The position numbers were made by a program, and so were the translations under genes. Below, one piece after another: positions 27,777 to 37,465 of a DNA stretch of 64,000 bases; positions within the stretch are counted from its first letter, which is position 1; each line of letters starts with the position of its first letter. This DNA is from Halieaceae bacterium. GTDB taxonomy: Bacteria > Pseudomonadota > Gammaproteobacteria > Pseudomonadales > Halieaceae. The stretch covers positions 1 through 64,000 of the forward strand of contig JANQIO010000061.1 in assembly GCA_028282105.1 (NCBI GenBank), in the 5' to 3' direction. Below the pieces are notes generated by a model. The model was not told where the DNA came from, ran no database searches, and saw nothing but the letters and a program-made list of their open reading frames with translations.

Positions 27777-29673
27777 ACCGCGGCGACTGTTGCCAGGCCA
27801 GGGTGATACCCAGGCTGCGCTCCGGCGCCTCCGTGGCAAGGCGGTCACTGCCGAGGCGGAAACTGTCGTCCAGCAGGTTGCGGCCCCACAGCTCCAGTCG
27901 CAGGCCTCTCCCCAGGTCGCGGCTGAGGCTGGCGCGCAGCAGGCTGGCGCTGTCGAGGCCCACCTCACCGGGGGCGACGTCGTTCTCGGAGAAACGGTAT
28001 TCAAAACGCAGGGCGCCGGCCCAGGCGCCCTGCTGGCCGCGCAGGGCGAGGAAAGCGCTGGGTGCTACCGCGTCGGCCAGCGCAGTGCCATCGTCGTCTT
28101 CCGCCTCCAGCAGTTGCCCGCCCAGGTCCAGGTTCCAGCCGTCGTGCAGCGTAATGCTGCCGGCGGCTTCCAGCCCGACGATCTCGCCCTCGGTCAGGTT
28201 GAGAAAGGTCTGCAACTGGTCGCTGACATCTACCCGCTCGATGTAGTCGTCGATACGCATGCCCCAAAGGTGCACCTCGAACTGGCCGCTTTCCCCCTGC
28301 CATTGCAGGCCCAGGTCCAGGCCCAGGGTGTCCTCCGGGTCCAGGCGGGGGTTGCCCCGCACCTGGCCGCGACCGGTGGTGCCGGAGAAGTAGCGCTCCG
28401 ACAGGCCGGCAAAACGCGTGCCCTGTGCCAGCTCCAGGCTCCACAGCCAGCGTTCGCCGACCTGCCAGTCGGCGCGCAGGAAACCCGACAGAGCGCTGTC
28501 ATCCACGGCCGCCTGGCCATCGGCCTGCTGGTCCTGCCAGGCCCAGCGCAGGCCGGCGGCAAGACCGACAGCGCCGAACTGGCGATAGGCGTCGGCGAAC
28601 AGGTCGAGGCCGTCCTGTTCAGCGTCCAGCGTCTGTTGTGTCAGGATGTCACCGCTGTCCAGCGAGGTCTCGCGCTCACGGGATTCCACGTTGCGGCGCC
28701 CGAAGTATTCAAGGCCCCAGTTGAAGTCGACGTCGGCAAACTCGCGCTGGTTGACCACGCGTAGCCCCCAGTCCAGCGACTCACTGGCCACATCGTTGAT
28801 ACGTTCGCCCGGCCGTTCCACCCGGGTGTCCAGCTCCTGGTAGTGGTAGTAAACGCTGGCGTCCCAGTCTGTCGCCAGCGCCATGGACAGCTCTCCCAGC
28901 CAGTGCCGCTCCTGGGGGTAGTCGGTGATCTGTGCCGGGTAGCGGCTGTTCGACTTGCCGATATCGCGGCCTTCGCTGATCAGCTGTTCGAATTCCGCCT
29001 CCCGGCCGCCCACTTCAAAGCGCCCGGTCAGCTGCAGGTTGTACTGCTCGAATTCGCTGTTGAGGGAGTCACCGCTGGCGCTATTCGAATCATCGGCACC
29101 GCGCCGGCTGAGCGCCAGGGTCCACTGTTCATTACCCGCGGCGAGGTACTGCAGATTCTCATTGCCTTCACTGCCCCACTGCAGCTGCCACTCGACGCCC
29201 TGGGGCCGGTAGGGCGACAGCTGTAACACGCCGCCACCGGCGCCGTTGCCGTAGTAGACCGAGGACGGCCCGCGCAGTACTTCAAGGCTGCCGAGCATCA
29301 CCGGGTCGATAAACGACGAGGCGGTGCCGGCGCGACGATCGCTGAGGATGGGCAGGTTGCTCCAGAAGTTGGCTACCTGCTGGCCGGAGATGCCGCGGAT
29401 GCTGACTGTCTGCAGCAGGCCGCCCTGGCCGGCCAGGGCAATCGATGGTTGCAACTGGGCGAGATCGGCGAGGCTCAGTACCGGCGCCGGCTGTTGTCGC
29501 GGCGATAGCGGTGCTGTCAGCAGTGAATCGACATTGGTCCAGGCGCCCCGTGCTTCCCGCGCCCGTACCGTGATGTGCTCCAGGGCCGGCGGTTCAGCCG
29601 CCGCGGGCAGGGCGGCCAGCAGTGCGAGCAGGCAGGGCAGTGGACGGAGCGGGCGGTACATCGTTGAGGGCAT
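27775..29673 (-). CDS. TonB-dependent receptor
   Basis: Plug domain (ISGQQVANFWSNLPILSDRR...VLRGPSSVYYGNGAGGGVLQL) and 22-strand-type barrel. Confidence 0.92.
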   Translation of the reverse strand: MPSTMYRPLRPLPCLLALLAALPAAAEPPALEHITVRAREARGAWTNVDSLLTAPLSPRQQPAPVLSLADLAQLQPSIALAGQGGLLQTVSIRGISGQQVANFWSNLPILSDRRAGTASSFIDPVMLGSLEVLRGPSSVYYGNGAGGGVLQLSPYRPQGVEWQLQWGSEGNENLQYLAAGNEQWTLALSRRGADDSNSASGDSLNSEFEQYNLQLTGRFEVGGREAEFEQLISEGRDIGKSNSRYPAQITDYPQERHWLGELSMALATDWDASVYYHYQELDTRVERPGERINDVASESLDWGLRVVNQREFADVDFNWGLEYFGRRNVESRERETSLDSGDILTQQTLDAEQDGLDLFADAYRQFGAVGLAAGLRWAWQDQQADGQAAVDDSALSGFLRADWQVGERWLWSLELAQGTRFAGLSERYFSGTTGRGQVRGNPRLDPEDTLGLDLGLQWQGESGQFEVHLWGMRIDDYIERVDVSDQLQTFLNLTEGEIVGLEAAGSITLHDGWNLDLGGQLLEAEDDDGTALADAVAPSAFLALRGQQGAWAGALRFEYRFSENDVAPGEVGLDSASLLRASLSRDLGRGLRLELWGRNLLDDSFRLGSDRLATEAPERSLGITLAWQQSPR

Positions 29674-29753
29674 TCCCCGGCGCTAGGCCAATGGCTGTGT
29701 CACAGAGGCGGCGCATCATACAGGATGCGGCCACGGCGCGGCGAACCGCAAAG

Positions 29754-29768
29754 GTTGCATAATGCAAC
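29754..29768. promoter_or_regulatory. Putative operator palindrome GTTGCAT-A-ATGCAAC
   Basis: 15-bp perfect palindrome in the divergent intergenic region, 47 bp upstream of ATG 29815. Confidence 0.5.
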
Positions 29769-29814
29769 TTTAGTTGTTAGCGTTGTCAACAATCTGATTT
29801 CGCCGGAGGCTCCC

Positions 29815-32043
29815 ATGTCTGAATGGAAAACCAGCGCCTGCATCCTCTGTGAGTGCAATTGCGGCATCAAAGTTCAAACCGGCGGGGAGGGCGATCGCGA
29901 GATCGTCCGCATTCGCGGCGACGAGGACCATCCCGCCTCCCAGGGTTATCTGTGCCAGAAGGCCTCTGGACTCAATCACTACCAGAACGGCACCGACCGC
30001 CTGCTGGCGCCGCTGCGCCGCCGCGAGGATGGCAGCTTCGAGGAAATCGACTGGGATACCGCCATCCGCGAAGTCGCGGAAAAGCTGGCCGCGGTGCGGG
30101 ATACCCATGGCGGTGACAAGATCTTCTACTACGGCGGCGGGGGTCAGGGTAACCACCTGCCGGGCGCCTATTCCGGAGCCACCCGCAAGGTGCTGGGCAA
30201 TGCCTACCGCTCCAGCGCGCTGGCCCAGGAGAAGACCGGCGAGTTCTGGGTTAACGGCCAGATGTTCAATACCCATGTCCGCGGCGACTTCGAGCACTGT
30301 GATGTGGCGGTGTTTGTCGGCAAGAACCCCTGGCATTCCCATGGTCTGCCCCGCGCCCGCGCCTGGCTGCGCGAGTTCAGCAAGGACCCGGGTAAGACCA
30401 TGATTGTCATCGACCCCGTCGTCAGCGAAACCGCGAAGCTGGCCGAGATTCACCTGCAGGTAAAGCCCGGCACCGACGCCTGGCTGCTGTCGGCCATGGT
30501 CGCCATGCTGTTGCAGCAGGAGAAGCACCAGGCCGAGTGGTTGGCCCAGCACACCCAGGGATTTGAAGAGATTCGCGCCGCCTTCAAGGATATTCCGGTG
30601 GAGGAGTACCTGGCCCATGCCGGCGTCCCCCTGGCCACGGCGCAGGCGGCAGTGGACGCCATCGCCGGGGCCGAGGGCGCGGCGTTCTTCGAGGACCTGG
30701 GCACCCAGATGAACCGTCACTCCACCCTGGTCAGCTATCTGGAGAAGCTGGTCTGGCTGCTGTGTGGCCATCTGGCCAAGCCCGGCGGCCAGGTCAGCCC
30801 CGCCTACCTCACCAACATCGCCGGCAGCGGCCGCGCCACGCGCAAGAGTCCGGTGGTAGGCGCGCCGATCATTTCCGGCCTGGTGCCCTGCAACGTGATT
30901 GCCGAGGAGATTCTCACCGATCACCCGGACCGCTACCGCGCCATGATTGTCGAGGCCTCGAATCCGGTGCATTCCCTGGCCGACAGCCAGCGCATGGCTG
31001 AGGCGCTGGACAGCCTGGAGTGCGTGGTCGTCATCGACATTGCCATGACAGAGACCGCCCGCCACGCCGACTACGTGCTGCCTGTGGCTACCCAGTACGA
31101 GAAGTGGGAGGCGACCTTCTTCAACTTCGAATTCCCGGACAATTACTTCCACCTGCGCAAGCCATTGTTCGATGCTCCCGCCGGGGTGCTGACCGAGGCG
31201 GAGATTCACGCCCGTCTGGTCGAGGCCCTGGGCGCCATGCCGACAGCCCTCTGCGAGGAACTCACCACGCTGCTGGAGACCGAAGGACGCTCTGCCTACC
31301 GCGACCGCTTTATCGCCGCTCTTGGTGAGGACCCGCAGCTGTCGGCCGTGGCGCCCGCGGTACTGTACCGCACCCTGGGGCCCAGCCTGCCAGAGGGCGC
31401 GGCCATTGGTGCGGTGCTGTGGCCACTGTGCCTGGACCTGGCTATGCGCGACGGCGCCTCGCTGGCGCGGGCGGGCTTTGAGGGCAATCCGCTGGAGGCG
31501 GCCGACGCCCTGTTCGATGCCATTATCAGCCAGCACTCGGGTGTGGTATTCGCCAAGGGCGACTACGCATCGCTGATGGCGCAACTGGACGAGGTGAAGC
31601 TGGTTATCCCCGACCTGCTGGAGGAAGTGGCCGGGCTGGCAGCCGGCCCCGAGCCGCTGACCTCGGAGGACTACCCGTTCCTGCTGATGGCAGGGGAGCG
31701 ACGCGACTACTCGGCCAACGCCATCTACCGGGACGCGGACTGGCGCCGCAAGGATCGAGAGGGCTCGCTGCGCATCTGCAGTGCGGATGCCGACAAGCTG
31801 GGCCTGGATGACGGCGGTGAGGCGCGCATTACCACCCGCCGTGGCAGCGCGGTCACCCGGGTGGAGGTCACTGACCGCATGCAGCCCGGTCATGTCTCGC
31901 TGCCCAACGGCTTTGGCCTCGACAATGTCGACGGCCGGCGCGTGGGTGTGGCGCCCAACGAGTTGACCAGCCTGGACGCCCGCGACCGCTTTGCCGGCAC
32001 GCCCTGGCACAAGATTGTGCCGGCGCAGATCGCCCGCGCCTAG
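29815..32043 (+). CDS. Molybdopterin-dependent oxidoreductase (formate dehydrogenase/nitrate reductase-like)
   Basis: N-terminal [4Fe-4S] motif C-x2-C-x3-C...GYLCQKA, DGSFEEIDWDTAI, C-terminal molybdopterin dinucleotide-binding domain. Confidence 0.9.
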   Translation: MSEWKTSACILCECNCGIKVQTGGEGDREIVRIRGDEDHPASQGYLCQKASGLNHYQNGTDRLLAPLRRREDGSFEEIDWDTAIREVAEKLAAVRDTHGGDKIFYYGGGGQGNHLPGAYSGATRKVLGNAYRSSALAQEKTGEFWVNGQMFNTHVRGDFEHCDVAVFVGKNPWHSHGLPRARAWLREFSKDPGKTMIVIDPVVSETAKLAEIHLQVKPGTDAWLLSAMVAMLLQQEKHQAEWLAQHTQGFEEIRAAFKDIPVEEYLAHAGVPLATAQAAVDAIAGAEGAAFFEDLGTQMNRHSTLVSYLEKLVWLLCGHLAKPGGQVSPAYLTNIAGSGRATRKSPVVGAPIISGLVPCNVIAEEILTDHPDRYRAMIVEASNPVHSLADSQRMAEALDSLECVVVIDIAMTETARHADYVLPVATQYEKWEATFFNFEFPDNYFHLRKPLFDAPAGVLTEAEIHARLVEALGAMPTALCEELTTLLETEGRSAYRDRFIAALGEDPQLSAVAPAVLYRTLGPSLPEGAAIGAVLWPLCLDLAMRDGASLARAGFEGNPLEAADALFDAIISQHSGVVFAKGDYASLMAQLDEVKLVIPDLLEEVAGLAAGPEPLTSEDYPFLLMAGERRDYSANAIYRDADWRRKDREGSLRICSADADKLGLDDGGEARITTRRGSAVTRVEVTDRMQPGHVSLPNGFGLDNVDGRRVGVAPNELTSLDARDRFAGTPWHKIVPAQIARA

Positions 32044-32175
32044 CCCGGGGGCGCCAAGCCGGCCGCCCCTGGCCGGCCGCGCCCAGCCAGCCGCGCCGGG
32101 ACATCATCCCACCGACATCGGCTACGCCTTTTGATTGACCCCGATCAAGGGCCGTAGCGCTCGTTTCGCGCAACA

Positions 32176-33558
32176 ATGGCGCCCATGAGCGCAGAGAAAC
32201 TGAGTTTCCAGGATGCCGCCTTCCTGCGGCTGGAGTCGGAACAGCGACCTTTCCACGTGGCCGGGCTGATGATCCTCAAGGAGCCCGAGGACAAGCCGCG
32301 GGGTTATTACCGGCGTCTGGCCAGGCACTGTGGCCGGCTCAACGAGCTGTGGCCGCTGTTCAACAAGAAGCTCCAGAACCCCGACACAATGCGCAACCCG
32401 TCCTGGGTAACCGCCGAGGATTACGATCCCGCCTACCACGTCTCGCACTATGCGCTGCCCGCTCCGGGGCGGATGGAAGACCTGCAGGTATTGGTGTCAC
32501 GGGTCCACGAGCGCTGCCTGGACCGGCATCGGCCACTGTGGGAAATCCATGTGATCGAAGGGCTGTCCGGTGGCCGCTTTGCGCTTTACTGCAAGGTGCA
32601 TCACGCCCTGGTGGACGGTGTCGGCGCGCTGCGCATGATCGACACCCTGTTCAGCACCTCGCCGGACGACATGATCGACTTCCGGCGCGCCCGGCCGCGG
32701 GCGCTGGCCCACCACCACAAGCTCAGCCTCGCACGGCAGGTCGGCGCGGTTACCGGGGAGCTGAAAAAGCACTATGCCGCCCTGCCCCAGATGTCGGGCA
32801 TGCTGGCGGGCATGGGCCTGGACAGCCTGCTCGGCAAGCGTGACACGCCGCCGCTGCCCTTCACCGCGCCGCGTACGCTGTTTAACAGCGAGATCGATGG
32901 CCGTCGCCGGGTAGTCACCGCCGAGTTGTCGCTGGCCACCATGCGGCGCGTCGCCGACAGCCAGAACGCGACCATCAACGACGTGCTGCTGGCGGTGTGC
33001 GGCGGCGCCCTGCGGGAGTACCTGAAATCCCAGCAGGCGTTGCCTGGCAGCACCCTGGAAGCGGGCGTGCCTGTATCGATCAAGGCGTCCTCCGCCGAAG
33101 ACGGGAACAAGGTGGGTTTTATCATCGCCCAGCTGTTCACCGAGGAGCCGAAGCCGCTGACCCGGCTCAAGCGCATCATCCGCGTGACCAAAAAAGCCAA
33201 ATCCGACCTGCGCCACCTGTCGCGGACCGCCGCCCAGGATTACGCCAACCTGTTGATGATGCCGACGCTGCTGCTCACCCTGACCGGCCGCGCCGGCCAG
33301 ATTCGACCGCCCATCAACTGCATCGTGTCCAATGTGCCGGGCTCGCGCCAGCGACTCTACCTGGAAGGCGCGCGCCTGGAAGCGATATACCCCCTGTCGG
33401 TGATCTTTGACGGCATGGGGATCAACATCACCGTGGTCAGCTACCTCAAGCGGCTCTGTGTCGCCATTACCAGCTGCCCCACCGAACAGCCCGGCATTGA
33501 AAACCTCGGGCGCCTGATGAAACAGCAGCTGAACGCCCTGGCCGCGGCTATCAAATAG
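32176..33558 (+). CDS. Wax ester synthase / diacylglycerol acyltransferase (WS/DGAT)
   Basis: HHxxxDG catalytic motif in KVHHALVDGVGALR; SNVPG motif. Confidence 0.93.
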   Translation: MAPMSAEKLSFQDAAFLRLESEQRPFHVAGLMILKEPEDKPRGYYRRLARHCGRLNELWPLFNKKLQNPDTMRNPSWVTAEDYDPAYHVSHYALPAPGRMEDLQVLVSRVHERCLDRHRPLWEIHVIEGLSGGRFALYCKVHHALVDGVGALRMIDTLFSTSPDDMIDFRRARPRALAHHHKLSLARQVGAVTGELKKHYAALPQMSGMLAGMGLDSLLGKRDTPPLPFTAPRTLFNSEIDGRRRVVTAELSLATMRRVADSQNATINDVLLAVCGGALREYLKSQQALPGSTLEAGVPVSIKASSAEDGNKVGFIIAQLFTEEPKPLTRLKRIIRVTKKAKSDLRHLSRTAAQDYANLLMMPTLLLTLTGRAGQIRPPINCIVSNVPGSRQRLYLEGARLEAIYPLSVIFDGMGINITVVSYLKRLCVAITSCPTEQPGIENLGRLMKQQLNALAAAIK

Positions 33559-33590
33559 CGCTGCACTCAAAAAGCCGCAAGGAGAGCTGA

Positions 33591-35486
33591 ATGACCGAAC
33601 GATTTGACAGCGTCGAGCGCGTCGCCGACGCCATCATCGAACGCACCGGCGGCAACATCGTGCTGGGCATGCCGCTGGGGCTGGGTAAGCCCAACGAACT
33701 CGCTAACGCGCTGTACCGGCGCGCGGCGGACGACCCGCGTATCTCCCTGTCCATTGCCACGGCCCTGTCCCTGGGCCGTCCCCAGGGCGCGCCCGGTTTG
33801 CAACAGCGCTTTCTGGGCCCCTTTGTCGAGCGGGTATACGGCGATTACGAGGAGCTCGACTATCTGCATGCCCGCCGCGCCGGCAAGCTGCCGGATAACA
33901 TCGAGGTGATCGAGTTTTACGTGCAGCCGGCGGCGGAACTGGGCAACCACTACGCGCAGCAGAATTACATCAGTTCCAATTACACCCATATCGCCCGCGA
34001 TATGTTCCGGCGCGGCATCAACGTACTGGCCCAGACCATCGCCTGCCGCGGCAGCGGTGAGGACGAGCGTATCAGCCTGAGCTGCAATCCCGAGATGACC
34101 CTGGACATGCTGCCGGAGATCGCCGAGCGCCAGGCGCGCGGCGAAACCCTGGTGACCGTCGGCTGCGTGCACAAAGCCTTGCCGTTCATGCCCAACAGCG
34201 CCGAGGTGTCAGCGGATAGCTTCGATATCATCCTCGACGACCCCGCCGCCCAGCACACGCTGATCAGCACACCGAATATGCCGGTGGGCATGGCCGAGCA
34301 CTTTATCGGCCTGGCCGCCAGCGGCCTGGTGCGCGATGGCGGCACCCTGCAGATCGGCATTGGCGCGCTGGGGGATGCGGTGGCCGGCGCGCTGTTGCTG
34401 CGTCACCAGGACAATGCCACGTATCGCGCGCTGCTGGAGTCGTCGCACCTGAGCACCACCTTCTACGACGCCTTCGAGGAAACTGGGCCGCTGGATGCCT
34501 TTGAGGAAGGCCTGTACGGCTGCAGTGAGATGTTCACCTACGGCCTGTTCCGGCTGGTCGAGGCGGGAGTGATCAAACGCGAAGTGGAAGGTCCGGACGG
34601 CCAGCCGGTGCATATGACCGGTGGCTTCTTCCTGGGCCCGCAGGCGTTCTACGACGGCCTGCGCGCACTGCCGGAAGAGCAGCTCGCCAAGATCGATATG
34701 ACCAATATCAGCTTCGTGAACGGCCTCTACGGCGACGAGGCGCTCAAGCGCCAGCAGCGCCAACACGGTCGATTCATCAACACTGCGTTCTCCGTCACCA
34801 TGATGGGCGCCGGTGTGGCAGATCAGCTGGAGGATGGCCGCATCCTGTCCGGTGTGGGTGGCCAGTACAACTTTGTAGCCCAGGCCCACGAACTGGAGGG
34901 CGCGCGTTCGGTGCTGCTGGTGCGCGCCACCCGCAACAAGGGCGGGGTCACCAGCTCCAACCTCATCTGGAACTACGGCCACACCACCATCCCGCGGCAC
35001 CTGCGCGATATCGTTGTCACCGAGTATGGGGTCGCCGACCTGCGCGGCAAAACCGATGCCGAGGTGATTGCCGCCATGCTCAGCATTGCGGATTCGCGCT
35101 TCCAGGAAGAGCTGATGGAAACCGCCAAGGTGGCTGGCAAGCTGCCGGCCGACTACGTGCTGCCGCGCGCCTTCCGCAACAACACGCCGCGGCGCCTCCA
35201 GGAAATCTACGACCAGCACCGACCGGACGGGCTGTTCCCGGACTTTCCCCTGGGCAGCGATTTCACCTACGTCGAGGAGATGCTGCTCAAGGCCATGGTC
35301 TGGCTCAAGGCCCATGTCAAACCCCGCGGCCTGCTGGATATGGCCCGCACCGGCCCGGTGGATGCCGAAACCGAACGGCATTTCTCCGCCCATATGGAGC
35401 GCCTGGGCCTGGCGGAGCCTGAGGGGGTGAAAGAGAAGCTGATGCAGCAATTGGTGCTGAAAGCGCTGGAGGCCACCAGCCAGTAA
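33591..35486 (+). CDS. Acetyl-CoA hydrolase/transferase family protein
   Basis: 630-aa ORF with GVGGQYNFVAQAHELEGARSVLLVRAT and VVTEYGVADLRGKTDAEV motifs. Confidence 0.9.
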   Translation: MTERFDSVERVADAIIERTGGNIVLGMPLGLGKPNELANALYRRAADDPRISLSIATALSLGRPQGAPGLQQRFLGPFVERVYGDYEELDYLHARRAGKLPDNIEVIEFYVQPAAELGNHYAQQNYISSNYTHIARDMFRRGINVLAQTIACRGSGEDERISLSCNPEMTLDMLPEIAERQARGETLVTVGCVHKALPFMPNSAEVSADSFDIILDDPAAQHTLISTPNMPVGMAEHFIGLAASGLVRDGGTLQIGIGALGDAVAGALLLRHQDNATYRALLESSHLSTTFYDAFEETGPLDAFEEGLYGCSEMFTYGLFRLVEAGVIKREVEGPDGQPVHMTGGFFLGPQAFYDGLRALPEEQLAKIDMTNISFVNGLYGDEALKRQQRQHGRFINTAFSVTMMGAGVADQLEDGRILSGVGGQYNFVAQAHELEGARSVLLVRATRNKGGVTSSNLIWNYGHTTIPRHLRDIVVTEYGVADLRGKTDAEVIAAMLSIADSRFQEELMETAKVAGKLPADYVLPRAFRNNTPRRLQEIYDQHRPDGLFPDFPLGSDFTYVEEMLLKAMVWLKAHVKPRGLLDMARTGPVDAETERHFSAHMERLGLAEPEGVKEKLMQQLVLKALEATSQ

Positions 35487-35591
35487 ATAGCTGTCCTGCT
35501 GTCACCAGACTTGATTTGACACAAGGAATTCTGCGCGGCCCACCGCTAGTGTTGGGCTTCCTAATAAACATAACGACTGCAGGAACCTGAA

Positions 35592-37418
35592 ATGCGCCAC
35601 TGTAAGACACTGGCGGCCGCTGTCTCCGCGGCTCTCGCAATCAGCGCTGTTCCCGCTTACGCCGTCAAATGGCGAGTGGGTGAAACGGACGTCTCCCTGA
35701 ACTCCAACATCTCCCTGGGCGCCAGCTGGCGTATGGAAGATGCGGACCTCGACTACCTGAGCCCCGGCAATACCAACGGCAAGGGTCGGGCGTCTTCCAG
35801 CACCGCGGACGACGGTAACCTCAACTACGACGAGGGCGACCTCTACTCCATGCAGGTGCGCGGCCTTCACGACCTGGAGATTATTCACGGCGAGTGGGGC
35901 TTCTTCGGTCGCGTGAAGTGGTGGTACGACTATGTGCTGGACAATGAAGAGGTCGCCCACGGCCACGTTGCCAATGACTACATGCCGGACAGTGAGCTGG
36001 ACATGGGCAAGTTCCAGGATCTGGCCCAGGAATCCGGCGTTGAAGCCCTAGACTACTACCTGTTCTACACCTCCGAGTTTGGCAATGTGCCGGTGGAGTT
36101 CCGCGCCGGCAACCTGGTACTGAACTGGGGTGAGAACACCTTCATCCAGAACGGCATTAATGTCATCAACCCCTTCGACGTTACCGCGCTGCGCCGCCCC
36201 GGTACCGAGATTCGTGAGGCCTTGCTGCCCACCGGACTGGTGTACGCCAACATCGGCGCCACGCCGGATCTGTCGCTGGAGTTCTTCTACCAGTACGCCT
36301 GGGACCGCACCATCGTCGATGAGTGCGGCACCTTCTGGAATGCCGGCGACGTGTTCGGCGGCCGCTGCGACAAGCTCACCGTCAGCGTGGACGAGAGTGA
36401 CCGGGAGCAGGTGCTGACCGGCAACTTCATCCCCCGCGGCCCCGACGACAACCCCTCCAATGAGGGTCAGTGGGGTATGTCGGCGAAGTACTTCGTCGAT
36501 TCCTGGAACGGCACCGAGCTGGGCTTTTACTACATCAACACGCACAGCCGCACGCCGATATTCAGCGGTATCAATGCCACCGAGAATTTTGGCCAGCCGT
36601 TTATCCTCGGCGCCAACCCGCAGTATCGCTTCGAGTTTCCCGAGGATATTGAAACCTATGCGGTGAGCTTCGCCACCAACGTCGGCTTCTGGGCGGTGTC
36701 CGGTGAGCTGAGCTACCGCCCGGACTTCCCCCTGCAGATCAACACCACGGAAATCGCCCAGGCCCTGGCGCTGGGCGACTTCGCCGAGTGGTCCACCGTG
36801 CTCGACCGGGTGCAGGCGGCGGGTCCGGGTGGCCGTGTCCAGGGCTACGACAACGTCGAGTACACCCAGGCGCAGATGACATTCATCCGCTTCTTCGAGC
36901 AGGTGTGGGGCGCCGACCGCCTGAACTTTGCCGCCGAGGTGGGCGCGGTGTGGCTGGACGGCATGGACGATGACCAGCGCTACGGCCGCTCACCGGTGTT
37001 TGGCGTCGGCAACTTCCAACCCTTCATCAGTGAACGCTTCGGCGTGCCGGTGACCTGCGACTCGCACCCGGTGCTGGAGAACCTCGGCGTGGTGCCCAAC
37101 AGCCAATCGCAGAACTGCACCAATGACGGCTTTACCGAGGACTTCTCCTGGGGTTACCGGATACGGGCCAGCATGGAGTTCAACAGCCTGATTGCCGGCA
37201 CCAATATTATTCCCAACGTGGCCTGGTCCCACGATGTCAGTGGCACCTCACCGGCGCCCAACTTCGTGGACGAGCGCCAGGCCTTCAGCATCGGTGTGCG
37301 CGCCGACTACCTGAACATCTACCGGGCCGAAGTGTCCTACACTACCTTCTTCGGTGCCGACTACAATGAACTGGATGACCGCGACTTCCTGTCCATGAGC
37401 GTTTCCGTAGCGTTCTGA
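35592..37418 (+). CDS. DUF1302 family outer-membrane protein
   Basis: Signal peptide, RAGNLVLNWGENTFIQNGINVINPFD typical of DUF1302, C-terminal F. Confidence 0.93.
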   Translation: MRHCKTLAAAVSAALAISAVPAYAVKWRVGETDVSLNSNISLGASWRMEDADLDYLSPGNTNGKGRASSSTADDGNLNYDEGDLYSMQVRGLHDLEIIHGEWGFFGRVKWWYDYVLDNEEVAHGHVANDYMPDSELDMGKFQDLAQESGVEALDYYLFYTSEFGNVPVEFRAGNLVLNWGENTFIQNGINVINPFDVTALRRPGTEIREALLPTGLVYANIGATPDLSLEFFYQYAWDRTIVDECGTFWNAGDVFGGRCDKLTVSVDESDREQVLTGNFIPRGPDDNPSNEGQWGMSAKYFVDSWNGTELGFYYINTHSRTPIFSGINATENFGQPFILGANPQYRFEFPEDIETYAVSFATNVGFWAVSGELSYRPDFPLQINTTEIAQALALGDFAEWSTVLDRVQAAGPGGRVQGYDNVEYTQAQMTFIRFFEQVWGADRLNFAAEVGAVWLDGMDDDQRYGRSPVFGVGNFQPFISERFGVPVTCDSHPVLENLGVVPNSQSQNCTNDGFTEDFSWGYRIRASMEFNSLIAGTNIIPNVAWSHDVSGTSPAPNFVDERQAFSIGVRADYLNIYRAEVSYTTFFGADYNELDDRDFLSMSVSVAF

Positions 37419-37465
37419 TTGGCCATTTGAGTCGCGTTCTGACTTTTCCAGACAAGGAGCTTCAC

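Noticed and set aside
29770-32010. 746-aa minus-strand ORF opposite the molybdoenzyme
   Set aside because: High-GC shadow ORF; composition (Gln/Gly/His/Val-rich) is antisense-like and the plus-strand protein has clear family motifs
32497-33570. 357-aa minus-strand ORF opposite WS/DGAT
   Set aside because: Shadow ORF overlapping a gene with intact HHxxxDG
34209-35450. 413-aa minus-strand ORF opposite the acetyl-CoA hydrolase
   Set aside because: Shadow ORF overlapping a strongly supported gene
35516-35521. Perfect TTGACA upstream of the DUF1302 gene
   Set aside because: No acceptable -10 hexamer at 16-19 bp spacing
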